A stretch of DNA of 64,000 bases from Prevotella melaninogenica (GCF_013267595.1 NZ_CP054010.1:1334811-1398810); one strand, 5' to 3'. Shown: positions 16,243 to 25,625, counted from the first letter of the stretch. The notes: generated from the sequence alone by a model not told the origin. Made by a program: numbers and translations.

Positions 16243-18388
16243 ACATCCCCCTCGCCTTCAGCAATCCCTTTGTATCAGGAGCTTTGAGGCCAGTGAAGTC
16301 AGAGAAAATCTGCATCAAGTCGCGTGTATTACCACGTGAGAGAATCTTCTGGCGGAAGTCATCACCCACCTTACGTGTCAGTGCACCATGAGCCTCGAAG
16401 TAATCAGCAATGTTTGCGGCTAATACCTCACTCCACAGATAGCTGTAATATCCAGCTGCATATCCACCACCCCAAATGTGGTTGAAGTAAGAAGTAGAGT
16501 AGCGTGGAGGAATCTGATTGTTCAACAGCCCCATATCAGCCAATACCTTCTTCTCGAAGGCTGGTGCCTCTTCAGCTGTTGGAACCTCAGAAGGTGAGAG
16601 GCAATGCCAAGCTAAATCCACAGAGGTAGCAGCAAGGTTCTCGCCTAATGCGTAAGCCGAAAGGAAGTTGAGCGAACCCAACATCTTCTCACGCAGGGCA
16701 TCTGGCATCGGTTCGTTGGTCTTGTAATGGCGTGCATAGTTATTGAACACCTCTGGTATGCTTGCGAACGACTCATTGAACTGTGAAGGCATCTCCACGA
16801 AGTCACGTGATACTGCAGTACCGCTCAGTGTGTTATACTTACAGTTAGAAAGCATACCGTGCAGGGCGTGTCCGAACTCGTGGAACATCGTCTGAGTCTC
16901 ATCCCAAGTAAGGAGCGTTGGTTGACCTTCAGGAGCCTTGGCATAGTTACAAACGTTGAAAATCAGCGGTTTCTGCTGACGGTCGCCACTCTGCTTGAGG
17001 AAAGCACTCATCCAAGCACCACCACGCTTTGCTGGACGGCGGAAGTAATCACAGTAGAACAGTGCCAACTGCTTGCCGTCAGCATCTATCACGTCAAACA
17101 CCTTCATATCCTTGTGATAAGTAGGGATATCCTTACGCTCGCGGAAGCTAAGTCCGTAGACACGATGAGCCGCATAGAAGATACCGTTCACGAGTACGGA
17201 ATCAAGATTGAAGTAAGGCTTCACGTCATCATCTGAGAAACTATACTGATCCTTCTTCATCTTAGCCGAATAATAGAAGCGGTCGTAAGGCTGGAGGCGG
17301 AAGTCAGCACCCTCCGTCTTCTGAGCATACTCCTCGATAGCCTTTGTCTGAGTCTCCGACTTAGGTTTGTAAGCCTCAATCATCTGACGCAAGAAGGCAT
17401 AGACGTTATCCGTATTCTTTGCCATCGTCTTTGAAAGCGAGTAAGAAGCATAGTTCTTGTAACCCATTAGCTGAGCCTTCTCCGCACGCAAGCGAGCTAT
17501 CTTCACGATGACAGGGAAGGTGTTGTAAGCACCTGTGCCGTCTGTACGATGAATAGAAGCGTTGTAGACACGCTCACGTAAGCCACGGTTTTCAAGACTT
17601 GCAAGGATAGGCTGCTGAGTGGTATTCGTAATCACGATACAGTAAGGTGCCTTCCCTCCACGGCTCTCAGCATCTTTCTTGCACTGAGCGATATCCGTCT
17701 CGCTGAGTCCTGCTAATTCCTTTACGTCACTGACCCATACGGTAGCCTCATTGGCAGCCTTAGGAAGCATATCGCCAAACTCCTGCTGAAGCTTTGCCAA
17801 TTCCTTGTTAATCTCCTGCATACGTGCCATCTTCTCCTTTGGAAGGAGAGCACCAGCGTGCGTAAAGTCCTTGTAGACAACCTCTAATAACTTCTTATCC
17901 TCGCCCTTGAGCGTCTTGTACTCATGGTCATAGACATACTTGATACGTTGGAAGAACTTCTGGTTGAACTTAACCTCATTCTCAAACTCCGTCATCAGTG
18001 GTACGATACTTCCCTGCGCCTTCTCAATCTCAGGTGTCTTGTCAGCCGATACCAGCGCATAGAAGATGTTTGAGATACGTTCCAGATCCTTTCCGCTCCG
18101 CTCGTAAGCTAAGATGGTATTGGCGAAGGTAGGTTTCTGTTTATTGTCTGTAATCTTCTTTATCTCAGCTCTCTGCTCAGCGATAGCCGCTTTGATAGCA
18201 GGGAGATAGTCTTCACCCTTGATACGGCTGAAATCAGGGGCGTTGAAAGGTAGCGTACTCTGTTTCATAAGCGAATTGCTGACCGTCTGTGTGGTCTTAG
18301 GTCTTGCTTTCTGTGCCTGACCTGTAAGTGCTGTGCAGGCAAGTCCTGCGGCAAGCACAACATTTTTAAGATTCTGTTTCATGTTCAT
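16241..18388 (-). CDS. dcp: M3 family metallopeptidase, peptidyl-dipeptidase Dcp-like
   Basis: A 715-residue zinc oligopeptidase of family M3 that clips dipeptides from oligopeptide C-termini or cuts short peptides. The zinc site FHEFGHALHGML is clear, as are SGTAVSRDFVEMPSQFNE and the C-terminal YLWSEVLAANIADYF block. A signal peptide (MKQNLKNVVLAAGLACTALT ... GQAQ) places it in the periplasm, unlike cytoplasmic E. coli Dcp. I chose the ATG at 18388 (next one at 18382); the longer reading to 18457 translates a GGGTGTTGGGTG minisatellite. It has a -7-like box TAAGTTTG at 18504-18497 with a poor upstream element. Confidence 0.92.
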   Translation of the reverse strand: MNMKQNLKNVVLAAGLACTALTGQAQKARPKTTQTVSNSLMKQSTLPFNAPDFSRIKGEDYLPAIKAAIAEQRAEIKKITDNKQKPTFANTILAYERSGKDLERISNIFYALVSADKTPEIEKAQGSIVPLMTEFENEVKFNQKFFQRIKYVYDHEYKTLKGEDKKLLEVVYKDFTHAGALLPKEKMARMQEINKELAKLQQEFGDMLPKAANEATVWVSDVKELAGLSETDIAQCKKDAESRGGKAPYCIVITNTTQQPILASLENRGLRERVYNASIHRTDGTGAYNTFPVIVKIARLRAEKAQLMGYKNYASYSLSKTMAKNTDNVYAFLRQMIEAYKPKSETQTKAIEEYAQKTEGADFRLQPYDRFYYSAKMKKDQYSFSDDDVKPYFNLDSVLVNGIFYAAHRVYGLSFRERKDIPTYHKDMKVFDVIDADGKQLALFYCDYFRRPAKRGGAWMSAFLKQSGDRQQKPLIFNVCNYAKAPEGQPTLLTWDETQTMFHEFGHALHGMLSNCKYNTLSGTAVSRDFVEMPSQFNESFASIPEVFNNYARHYKTNEPMPDALREKMLGSLNFLSAYALGENLAATSVDLAWHCLSPSEVPTAEEAPAFEKKVLADMGLLNNQIPPRYSTSYFNHIWGGGYAAGYYSYLWSEVLAANIADYFEAHGALTRKVGDDFRQKILSRGNTRDLMQIFSDFTGLKAPDTKGLLKARGM

Positions 18389-18805
18389 AATATTGGTGGG
18401 TGATGGGTGATGGGTGTTGGGTGTTGAAGGTGTGTAGATTATGGTAATCATCAACACCTATCACCTACCACCTAACATTCATCACCTATTTTACCGCAAA
18501 CTTACATAAAAAAAACGAGATTATGAAATTAATGGGGTGGGAAATGATGGGTGTTGGGTGGTGAATGTTGGTTGTTAATGGTTTCTATAAAGTTCATTGT
18601 GAATCTACACATCATTAACACCTAACACCCGCCACCCAACATTATCCTTATGAGAATATTCAGAATAAGGTACTCTCTAAGAATGATAAAGTGTAGCTTT
18701 AAAGCGCATATAGTATAATGTTAATAGCTTCCGATATTGATTTTCTCTTATGAAATTTGAACATTATTGATTTACTTTATCATTAATTCTTCTGAGTTTA
18801 TTCGA
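18389..18805. repeat. GGGTGTTGGGTGATGG minisatellite region
   Basis: The 417-bp gap before the M3 peptidase gene has (GGTGWTGGGTG)n at 18395-18425 and 18532-18570, and the complementary CACCTAACACC type at 18450-18486 and 18618-18640, so arms of opposite sense can pair. 18650-18805 is plain AT-rich DNA. The same minisatellite recurs at 32176-32400, 33571-33621 and 42335-42372. Confidence 0.75.
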
Positions 18806-19816
18806 TTACCTACGCTGAATAATTACGTAAATGATAACGGGGGCACCGATGAGTGGGGTGACAGCATTAAGTGGGATTATACCTGATTCGCCAGGAAGAT
18901 AACAAATAAAGTTGCAAAGCAAAGCGATTACAGCACCGCTCAACACTGTTCCTGGAAGAAGTATCTGATGATTCTCAGTACGGAATAAGAGGCGGGCTAT
19001 ATGTGGAATAGCTAATCCGATAAATGAAATAGGACCACAGAAAGCGGTTGTGATGGCTGTTAGCAGACCTACGACTACTAATAGTATATTGCGAATCTGG
19101 CGTGTGCTAATCCCTAAACTCTCTGCATATTGTGGTCCTAAGAGTAGGATGTTCAGTGGCTTTACCAATAGAAATGATGCAATAATACCTATTAAACAAA
19201 GAATAGAAAACAGAGGGATATGATTCATTGATACAGCTCCAAAATTGCCCATTCCCCATACCATATAACTTTTTACACCTTCTTCTGATGCAAAGAAATT
19301 CAAAAGAGAAACAGCAGAAGAGGAAACATATCCCACCATGATACCCACTATCAGTAATAAAACACTGTTGCGCACTAAAGTGGAAAGGAACAAGATGAGT
19401 GCTGTTACAGCAATTGCTCCAACGAAAGCTGCGGTAAGAATGGCAAGAAAGCCTGAAACAGTAAAGATAGAAGTAGAGACAGTTCCACCCAATAATAGCA
19501 TCACCAAGGCAACACCTAAGCCTGCACCAGAACTGATACCAAATACATCTGGACCTGCTAAAGGATTGCGAAAGGCTGTTTGAAGCATTAAACCACAAAC
19601 TGACAACGATGCTCCACAAAGTATGGCAGTGAGTGTTTGAGGGAGTCGGTTCTCTAAAATAATATATTCCCAGCTTTCCTTTCCTGTAAAACGACCACAC
19701 AGAATATCCAATACATCAGCAAAGGGTATCTGAACAGAACCTGTTGTAAGGTTCAATCCAAATAGAAGTAGGATACTTGTTGGTAAGCATATAAAAAGAA
19801 GAATATTCCGTTTCAT
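18806..19816 (-). CDS. FecCD-family ABC transporter permease
   Basis: A 336-residue permease of the FecCD/BtuC group, which moves iron-siderophore, haem or cobalamin across the inner membrane. About ten hydrophobic segments are present. Typical blocks are RLPQTLTAILCGASLSVCGLM, NPLAGPDVFGISSGAGLG and the coupling region FCGPISFIGLAIPHIARLL. It follows the binding protein gene by 21 nt. No ATP-binding gene lies next to it; the next gene downstream is the M3 peptidase after about 420 bp, so the ATPase must be encoded elsewhere. Confidence 0.93.
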   Translation of the reverse strand: MKRNILLFICLPTSILLLFGLNLTTGSVQIPFADVLDILCGRFTGKESWEYIILENRLPQTLTAILCGASLSVCGLMLQTAFRNPLAGPDVFGISSGAGLGVALVMLLLGGTVSTSIFTVSGFLAILTAAFVGAIAVTALILFLSTLVRNSVLLLIVGIMVGYVSSSAVSLLNFFASEEGVKSYMVWGMGNFGAVSMNHIPLFSILCLIGIIASFLLVKPLNILLLGPQYAESLGISTRQIRNILLVVVGLLTAITTAFCGPISFIGLAIPHIARLLFRTENHQILLPGTVLSGAVIALLCNFICYLPGESGIIPLNAVTPLIGAPVIIYVIIQRR

Positions 19817-19837
19817 TATCTTATCGTTTCGGTTCTA

Positions 19838-20968
19838 TTAATCTTCTAACTTCTGATAGTAACGCAGTGGGGCAATCTTCAAGTCGGGATGGAAAAGTTG
19901 AATCAAGTCTGAGAGCAACCAATCGGGACGCCAGCTGACCTCCTCAAAGTAGGGTTTACTATCTACCTTACAGCCATATATTTCCTTCGTATGATAAGGT
20001 TTTAGCTTTGCGTAACCTTGATATTCTGCCAATAAGACTCGGCGATTGAAATTACCATTATAACTTAATATCCAAAAATCACTTTGTGCGAACTTATCCA
20101 GAATCGTTTCAAAAGGCATCGCAAGACTTCCACTATGCTTATCATTTGAATAAGCATAGCATCCATGTGCATCTTTATATAGTAAACCCACACTGCTCTC
20201 GCCACCTGGTAGATACCACACTGCACCCACTTTTCTGTCAGGTAAGACACTGCGAGTAATCTTACTTTGACTTGCCTTTTGGCTTAAAGACTTATAGTTT
20301 TGTTTAACAACAGCAAATAAGGAGTCGGCTTCTTGCTCCCGCCCAAAGAGAATACCATAAAACTTCATCCATTCAGCACGCCCTAAAGCAGAACGTTCCA
20401 TGTAGTCGGCACATTCAATGATGGGTACTCCTATCTGTTCTAAACGACCATAACCACCATTGTTTTCAAAGGGAGAAAGTAGTATTGCATCTGCATTTAG
20501 ATCTATAATTTGCTCTACATCAGGCTTCATCGCATCACCACAGTCTACAATACCGTCCCTTATTCTTGCACGTTTTTGAATATCAGGGATAATCATATAC
20601 TTCAAATCAGCAACACCAGCAATCGCTTTCTGTGCATGAAGCATCTCAACAAGGTTTGCATGGGCTGTCGTGAAGATAACACTCTTGCGAAGGGGAATGA
20701 CCACTTTTGTTCCGTCGTCAGGAACGTTTACATCCTTTCCGCGTTCAACAAGGTAGTAAGTATGTAGAACGGTTCCCGCTTTCCAAGGATTCAACAAACG
20801 TACAATTACATAATCTTTCGTACGTTCGATTGTAATATTTCGAGCATACTGTAGTTCTATTTTGTCTCCTTTCTCTTCTTTATCGCTTTTATCAGCCACT
20901 TGCTTTTGATGATTACCACACGATAAAAACAATAAAACGGAGAGGGTAAATACTAATAATTGCCGCAT
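19838..20968 (-). CDS. ABC transporter substrate-binding lipoprotein (FecB/BtuF-like)
   Basis: A 376-residue lipoprotein. The ATG at 20968 gives MRQLLVFTLSVLLFLSC, a lipoprotein signal with lipobox LFLSC; an in-frame TTG start at 20989 would overlap the promoter. The mature chain has two lobes joined by a long helix, as in class III binding proteins: FTTAHANLVEMLHAQKAIAG, DLNADAILLSPFEN, GVPIIECADYMERS. It delivers a metal chelate or corrinoid to the FecCD permease encoded 21 nt downstream; the substrate cannot be told from sequence. Confidence 0.9.
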   Translation of the reverse strand: MRQLLVFTLSVLLFLSCGNHQKQVADKSDKEEKGDKIELQYARNITIERTKDYVIVRLLNPWKAGTVLHTYYLVERGKDVNVPDDGTKVVIPLRKSVIFTTAHANLVEMLHAQKAIAGVADLKYMIIPDIQKRARIRDGIVDCGDAMKPDVEQIIDLNADAILLSPFENNGGYGRLEQIGVPIIECADYMERSALGRAEWMKFYGILFGREQEADSLFAVVKQNYKSLSQKASQSKITRSVLPDRKVGAVWYLPGGESSVGLLYKDAHGCYAYSNDKHSGSLAMPFETILDKFAQSDFWILSYNGNFNRRVLLAEYQGYAKLKPYHTKEIYGCKVDSKPYFEEVSWRPDWLLSDLIQLFHPDLKIAPLRYYQKLED

Positions 20969-20986
20969 AAACAAAGATTTATCATG

Positions 20987-20994
20987 CAAAAATA
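20987..20994 (-). promoter_or_regulatory. -7 box of the FecB/FecCD genes
   Basis: TATTTTTG on the minus strand, 19 nt before the chosen ATG. The space between this gene and the divergent DASS transporter (20969-21095) also holds a possible weak plus-strand promoter: TTTTG at 21012, then TACTTTAG about 20 bp on. Confidence 0.4.
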
Positions 20995-21095
20995 CAAAAA
21001 AAGAAAGATTCTTTTGCTTGATAAGAATATTTTTTATACTTTAGCCCACAAATTTATTAAACAATCTAAATCTATTAAACTAAACGACTAACACC

Positions 21096-22562
21096 ATGGC
21101 AGAAGAAAAGACTAACGAACTTGGTAACCACATTGAGATGAAAAAAGTTTGGGAACTTTTAGCCATCCTCGTGGTTACAGCCATTATTTGGAATCTTCCC
21201 ACAAGCAGTTTTGGCATTGATGGGTTGACCGTAGTACAGCAACGCGTTATTGCAATCTTTGTGTTTGCCACCTTATCGTGGCTAACAGAGTGCATCCCTG
21301 CATGGGCAACGTCGCTGAGTATTATGTCTATCATGTGCGTCACCGTATCTAAAAACGCTTTTGGAGTCTTCAAAGGCGACGGTATAGGTGAGTTACTTGA
21401 CTCAAAGGAAATCATGGCATCCTTTGCTGACCCTATCATTATGCTCTTCCTTGCGGGCTTTATTTTAGCGATAGCGGCATCGAAGTCGGGACTTGACACG
21501 CTCTTGGCACGTAATCTTATTAAGCCTTTTGGTAATAAGAGTGAGAATGTTCTTTTGGGATTCCTGCTTATTACAGGACTCTTCTCAATGTTCATCTCAA
21601 ATACTGCAACAGCCGCATTGATGCTTACTTTCCTTACTCCAGTCTTTGCTGCGCTACCTGCTAATGGTAAGGGACGTATTGCCTTGACAATGTCTATTCC
21701 TATTGCAGCCAACCTCGGTGGTATGGGAACACCGATTGGAACACCTCCGAACCTTATTGCTATTAAATATCTCAATGACCCAGCTGGTCTTAATATGAAT
21801 ATTGACTTCATGCACTGGATGGCTTTCATGGCACCGCTTGTGATAGTTCTGCTTTTGTTGTCATGGAGAATTATTCTTTACTTCTTCCCATTCACACAGA
21901 AGACTATTCATCTGAAGATTGATGGTGAGGTACACCGTGGATGGCGTATGTGGGTTGTTATCATAACCTTTATTGTAACAATCCTTCTATGGGTAATTCC
22001 AAAGGATGTCACAGGTATTGACACCAATACTGTTTCAATGATTCCAATGGCAATCTTCGCTATCACTGGTGTTATCACTGCAAAGGATATGCAGGAGATT
22101 AACTGGAGTGTCATCTGGATGGTTGCAGGAGGTTTTGCTATTGGCTTGGGAATGAACGGTTCAGGCTTGGCAGATGCTGCTATCGAGAGTATTCCATTCG
22201 GCAATTGGAGTCCTATCGTTATCCTTGCTATCTCTGGTTTGATTTGTTACTTCCTCTCTAACTTTATTTCAAACACAGCCACTGCAGCGCTGTTGGTTCC
22301 AATCCTTGCTGTAGTATGTCGTGGTATGGATCATAATCTCGATGGTATTGGCGGTACAAGCACTGTCCTCATCGGTATTGCCATTGCTGCCTCTACTGCA
22401 ATGTGTCTCCCTATCTCTACGCCACCGAATGCTATTGCTTACTCAACAGGACTTGTGAAGCAGAATGATATGCTTAAGGTGGGTCTGACCAGCGGTGTTG
22501 TTTCCCTTATCTTGGGTTACATCTTACTTTATTTCATTGGTCAGATACACTTCCTTGGATAA
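21096..22562 (+). CDS. DASS/SLC13-family anion symporter
   Basis: A 488-residue inner membrane protein of the divalent anion:Na+ symporter family (dicarboxylates, tricarboxylates or sulfate). Both SNT motifs that form the Na+ and substrate sites are present (ISNTATAALMLTF and ISNTATAALLVP), each paired with a Pro-rich hairpin (GTPIGTPPNLIAIKYL and PISTPPNAIAYSTG). About 11-12 hydrophobic segments can be counted. It is a single gene, followed 39 nt later by a lipoprotein gene on the same strand. Substrate cannot be assigned. Confidence 0.93.
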   Translation: MAEEKTNELGNHIEMKKVWELLAILVVTAIIWNLPTSSFGIDGLTVVQQRVIAIFVFATLSWLTECIPAWATSLSIMSIMCVTVSKNAFGVFKGDGIGELLDSKEIMASFADPIIMLFLAGFILAIAASKSGLDTLLARNLIKPFGNKSENVLLGFLLITGLFSMFISNTATAALMLTFLTPVFAALPANGKGRIALTMSIPIAANLGGMGTPIGTPPNLIAIKYLNDPAGLNMNIDFMHWMAFMAPLVIVLLLLSWRIILYFFPFTQKTIHLKIDGEVHRGWRMWVVIITFIVTILLWVIPKDVTGIDTNTVSMIPMAIFAITGVITAKDMQEINWSVIWMVAGGFAIGLGMNGSGLADAAIESIPFGNWSPIVILAISGLICYFLSNFISNTATAALLVPILAVVCRGMDHNLDGIGGTSTVLIGIAIAASTAMCLPISTPPNAIAYSTGLVKQNDMLKVGLTSGVVSLILGYILLYFIGQIHFLG

Positions 22563-22601
22563 GGTCTTCGCTCCCTATAATCATATTTATATCAGAATAT
22601 T

Positions 22602-23303
22602 ATGAGCAAGTTGTTTAATTACTTAGCACTACTCTTGGTTGTATTACCTTTCACGAGTTGTCAAGAAAAGAAGGCGGAGGCTAATGTTCCAAAGTGGATT
22701 CTTTCTATGGTAAGTGATAGTAAGAATACAAGTGCTGAGACAGACTTCTCAAATATATTGTCTGACAAGAGCGTTCCTTACATTGGTTATATTGGAACGG
22801 ACTATCAGAAGTTCTCGATAGACCTTCAAAAAGTACAACGAATAGATGATAATCAATATGATGTCAGCGGCATTACCATTGTCAAGAACAATCGTTGTGA
22901 CTTCCGTGGAACCATTGATATCGTTGAGAATAGGGAATTTACACATCCTACGTATGGTGTAGACGACTCTATGAAGGGTCAGTTCACGCGTCGTGGGTGT
23001 AGTATTGCGAAATATAATTTAGAAGAAGAAGCCAGCCAAACGGGAAGCGGTGTCTTCACTGGTTATCTGCTGTTCTATTGGTACGAAACCAATGATGGTA
23101 AGTTCGTTTATGATGATATTGATAGTCATTCGGACTCCTATTGTAACAACCAATATGCAGGAACATGGAAAAGTAACAAGACAAAAAAGTCTAAACCATG
23201 TGCATGGGGGCAATACCGAGTGCCGAACAGCGGAGACCTTGATGTAGGGGCAGGGGAGTTCTCTGTCAATCCTAAGTACGCTAAGAATGGCTGGGAAAAG
23301 TAG
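22602..23303 (+). CDS. Hypothetical lipoprotein
   Basis: A 233-residue protein with a lipoprotein signal (MSKLFNYLALLLVVLPFTSC). The mature chain is rich in Tyr, Asp and Ser, with a repeated FxGTI / FxGYL strand pattern; no family recognised. It lies 39 nt after the DASS transporter and before a strong terminator, so the two probably share a transcript. Confidence 0.65.
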   Translation: MSKLFNYLALLLVVLPFTSCQEKKAEANVPKWILSMVSDSKNTSAETDFSNILSDKSVPYIGYIGTDYQKFSIDLQKVQRIDDNQYDVSGITIVKNNRCDFRGTIDIVENREFTHPTYGVDDSMKGQFTRRGCSIAKYNLEEEASQTGSGVFTGYLLFYWYETNDGKFVYDDIDSHSDSYCNNQYAGTWKSNKTKKSKPCAWGQYRVPNSGDLDVGAGEFSVNPKYAKNGWEK

Positions 23304-23416
23304 TAAGGGGTAAGTAAGCAAGACGGAATTTTATTCGCTTGAGCTCTGCTACAACCAATAAAACTTGTCAGACGACGTCACACAAAGATAAGACGTCTAT
23401 CTGTAGATATCCTATC

Positions 23417-23450
23417 AAAAGGGGGTACACGCTCTGTGTACCCCTTTTTC
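23417..23450 (+). terminator. Intrinsic terminator
   Basis: The stem GGGGGTACAC / GTGTACCCC with a short loop, preceded by AAAA and followed by TTTTTC. Pairing on both sides suggests it may work in both directions. Confidence 0.8.
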
Positions 23451-23495
23451 ATTTCTCAGATACACGTTATTTGCAGGCTAATTCTTTGTTTTCAG

Positions 23496-23504
23496 AAAAT
23501 AAAT
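23496..23504. repeat. 9-bp target duplication, left copy
   Basis: AAAATAAAT, matched exactly by 24968-24976 on the other side of the IS element. A perfect duplication points to a fairly recent insertion. Confidence 0.75.
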
Positions 23505-23568
23505 TATTGGTGTCCGATAAAACTTTTTTTGCGTTCATATCTTTTTAATTCAGAATAATAAAAAAAAC

Positions 23569-23595
23569 GGGCTGATTGTTTTGCACATTCAGCCC
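23569..23595 (+). terminator. Hairpin inside IS left end
   Basis: The stem GGGCTGA (23569-23575) / TCAGCCC (23589-23595) is followed by TTCTTATTTCC. It lies between the inverted repeat and the transposase start. Confidence 0.6.
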
Positions 23596-23639
23596 TTCTT
23601 ATTTCCTTTGTAGTTGTCAAAATAAAACAATGAAATAAG

Positions 23640-24872
23640 ATGAACAAAAGTACACATTTTATCGGACAGCCACTATATGTTCAACTGTTAAACTATTTTA
23701 ATCGTGATAAAATTCTCTCTCTGAGCCAAGCTCAGGGAGGTGAACACTATATAAAGAAGTTTGATGCATGGCATCATCTTGTCGTCATGCTTTATGCAGT
23801 AATGATGCGTTTAGACTCTCTGCGTGAGATAAAGGCCTCTCTCTTTGCTAATGTTAATCGCTTTAATCATCTTGGTTTAAAGCATTTTCCTTGTCGAAGT
23901 ACCTTGTCAGATGCAAACAAACGCCGAGATTCCGAGATATTCGGTTCGATCTATATGAACTTATATGAGAAATATCGCCATGAACTTTACTCGGACAGCC
24001 GAAATTGTGGACAGCCCAAATGGCTGAAGAATCTAAAGATAATAGATTCTACGACAATCAGTCTGTTTTCTAACCTGGTCTTTAAAGGAGTAGGACGTAA
24101 TCCCAAAACTGGTAAGAAGAAGGGTGGAATAAAAGTACATACAGAGATATTTGCCAATGAGAATGTTCCAAGCGATATCAAGTTCACATCTGCAGCTAGT
24201 CATGATCAATTTGCACTTATCCCAGAACGATACGCCAATGAGGAACTGATTGCTTTTGACAGAGCCTATATAAACTATGAAAAGTTCTCTGAACTGACTC
24301 AAAGAGGCGTTATATATGTAACTAAGATGAAAAATAATCTTAGCTTTGAAAGGATTGCTGATACGGATTACCAGATGACTACAGATTATGGAGTTGTACG
24401 CGTAGAAACCATTCTCTTCCATAAGCATACAAAGGAAAAAGATATTTACCATAAAGCAAGAAAAATCACATATCAGGATAAGACCAAGAAAGGGAAAATC
24501 AGATTCATATCACTGCTGACCAATGATTTTCAGATGTCGGCAGAAGATATTATAGCTATCTATAAGAGACGATGGCAAATAGAAACCTTATTTAAACAAA
24601 TAAAACAGAATTTCCCGCTAAGATACTTCTATGGAGAGAGTGCGAATGCTATAAAAATACAAATATGGATTACGCTTATAGCCAATCTGCTTATAACCCT
24701 AGTGAAGAACAAAATAAAGAGACCTTGGAGCTTCTCAGGCTTGGCAACAATGATAAGAATTTTACTTATGAGTTATGTCGCAATACAAAGTTTCTTTGAG
24801 CAGCCACATAGAGACTGGGATAGATTGATTACCCAAGTAAAAGCCCCACCAGAAGAGTTGTCATTATTCTAG
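23640..24872 (+). CDS. IS4-family transposase
   Basis: A 410-residue DDE transposase. It has an N-terminal DUF4372-like part (FIGQPLYVQLLNYFNRDKI ... HHLVVMLYAVMMRLDSLREI), the first Asp in IIDSTT (D136), the second in IAFDRAYINYEKF, and the IS4 signature Y-x2-R-x3-E-x6-K seen as YKRRWQIETLFKQIK. Full length and apparently intact, with ends and target duplication in place, so the element may still be active. Confidence 0.95.
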   Translation: MNKSTHFIGQPLYVQLLNYFNRDKILSLSQAQGGEHYIKKFDAWHHLVVMLYAVMMRLDSLREIKASLFANVNRFNHLGLKHFPCRSTLSDANKRRDSEIFGSIYMNLYEKYRHELYSDSRNCGQPKWLKNLKIIDSTTISLFSNLVFKGVGRNPKTGKKKGGIKVHTEIFANENVPSDIKFTSAASHDQFALIPERYANEELIAFDRAYINYEKFSELTQRGVIYVTKMKNNLSFERIADTDYQMTTDYGVVRVETILFHKHTKEKDIYHKARKITYQDKTKKGKIRFISLLTNDFQMSAEDIIAIYKRRWQIETLFKQIKQNFPLRYFYGESANAIKIQIWITLIANLLITLVKNKIKRPWSFSGLATMIRILLMSYVAIQSFFEQPHRDWDRLITQVKAPPEELSLF

Positions 24873-24967
24873 GGGGCTTGGAATTTGAAATTAGAACTAA
24901 TCATGCCTATTTCAGCAGGATTGAGAGAGGATATTGCAGTATATGGAGGTTTTATCGGACAGCAATA

Positions 24968-24976
24968 AAAATAAAT
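24968..24976. repeat. 9-bp target duplication, right copy
   Basis: AAAATAAAT, identical to 23496-23504. Confidence 0.75.
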
Positions 24977-25023
24977 ACGTATGTTTGCAGCAGTTTTCTA
25001 TAACATTTAGTAAATCCAAGAAC

Positions 25024-25470
25024 ATGATAATAGCAGATTTAAGCGCATGCCATCGCTACTACGGCTTACATCCAAGAATGAAGGAAATGCTGGAGTATAT
25101 ACTCCAACATGATTTCAGCCAACAAGAAGCAGGACGCATAACCCTCGATGCTGACGGCCTCTTCATCAATTTAGACGAAGTAGAACTGAAGCGTAAAGAA
25201 GCGCAACGATTAGAGTTCCACAAGAACTATATTGATATTCAAGTACCCTTATTACAGGATGAGACAATGGGCTGGACAGCTTTATCTGACTTAGATGAGC
25301 CTGATATTGCCTATAATCCTGAGCGAGATTGCGGCTTTTATACACAAGGAGCAAAGGAATACTTCCATGTTAAGCCAGGGCAATTCACCATCTTCTTCCC
25401 AGAGGATGCCCATGCACCTATCATTGGAGAAGGGAAACAAAGAAAGTTAGTGGGGAAGATTAGGGTGTAG
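25024..25470 (+). CDS. YhcH/YjgK/YiaL family protein
   Basis: A 148-residue cupin-like protein; the ATG at 25024 gives the usual start MIIADLSACHRYYGLHPRM. Conserved pieces are HKNYIDIQVPLLQDETMGW and FTIFFPEDAHAPI, where the Glu and His residues line the metal site. The family is linked to sialic acid and other sugar metabolism (possible isomerase or anomerase role). An in-frame reading further upstream to 24934 runs into the IS element. Its promoter appears split by that IS, so expression may be reduced. Confidence 0.88.
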   Translation: MIIADLSACHRYYGLHPRMKEMLEYILQHDFSQQEAGRITLDADGLFINLDEVELKRKEAQRLEFHKNYIDIQVPLLQDETMGWTALSDLDEPDIAYNPERDCGFYTQGAKEYFHVKPGQFTIFFPEDAHAPIIGEGKQRKLVGKIRV

Positions 25471-25533
25471 GGGAGCCTCCCCCAACCCCTCCGAACCGAA
25501 GGTCACTGACCGAAGGGAAGTAATGGGAGGGGA
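25471..25533. repeat. Palindromic element after yhcH
   Basis: Starts at the yhcH stop codon: CCTCCCCCAACCCCTCCGAA, a CCGAAGGTCACTGACC block and a GGGAGGGGAG end. Same family as 7529-7672. Confidence 0.7.
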
Positions 25534-25552
25534 GTTCAAAAGGATGTACGCT

Positions 25553-25625
25553 GCGTACATGTGGTGCTAAGGACCAGCACACTTGGTGCGAATGCTCAGC
25601 ACATTTGGTGTTGAGGCTTAACCAC
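25553..25625. repeat. GCACANNTGGTGCTAA-type repeat
   Basis: Four degenerate units around GTGCTAAGGACCAGCACA, CTTGGTGCGAATGCTCAGCA and CATTTGGTGTTGAGGC. Other copies are at 46198-46262 and 62866-62932. Confidence 0.6.

Larger units (their letters stand above)
23505..24967 (+). mobile_element. Complete IS4-type insertion sequence, 1463 bp
   Basis: The terminal inverted repeats are TATTGGTGTCCGATAAAAC at the left and, read inwards, TATTGCTGTCCGATAAAAC at the right: 19 bp with one mismatch. A perfect 9-bp direct duplication AAAATAAAT flanks the element. One intact transposase fills most of it. A hairpin (23569-23595) just inside the left end can block outside transcription from entering the transposase gene. 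Confidence 0.93.
23485..24987 (+). promoter_or_regulatory. yhcH promoter split by an insertion sequence
   Basis: A TTTG at 23485-23488 lies before the IS and a TATGTTTG at 24980-24987 after it. Removing the IS and one copy of the 9-bp duplication leaves exactly 19 bp between them, a normal Bacteroidota promoter spacing. The IS end supplies no new TTTG at the right distance. Confidence 0.55.

Noticed and set aside
20969..20989. TTG start for the binding lipoprotein
   Set aside because: It overlaps the promoter box; the ATG at 20968 gives a proper lipoprotein signal. The same reasoning moved the starts at 15551 and 16195 to ATG codons.
23339..23548. 69-codon plus-strand frame
   Set aside because: It crosses a terminator hairpin and the left end of the IS element.
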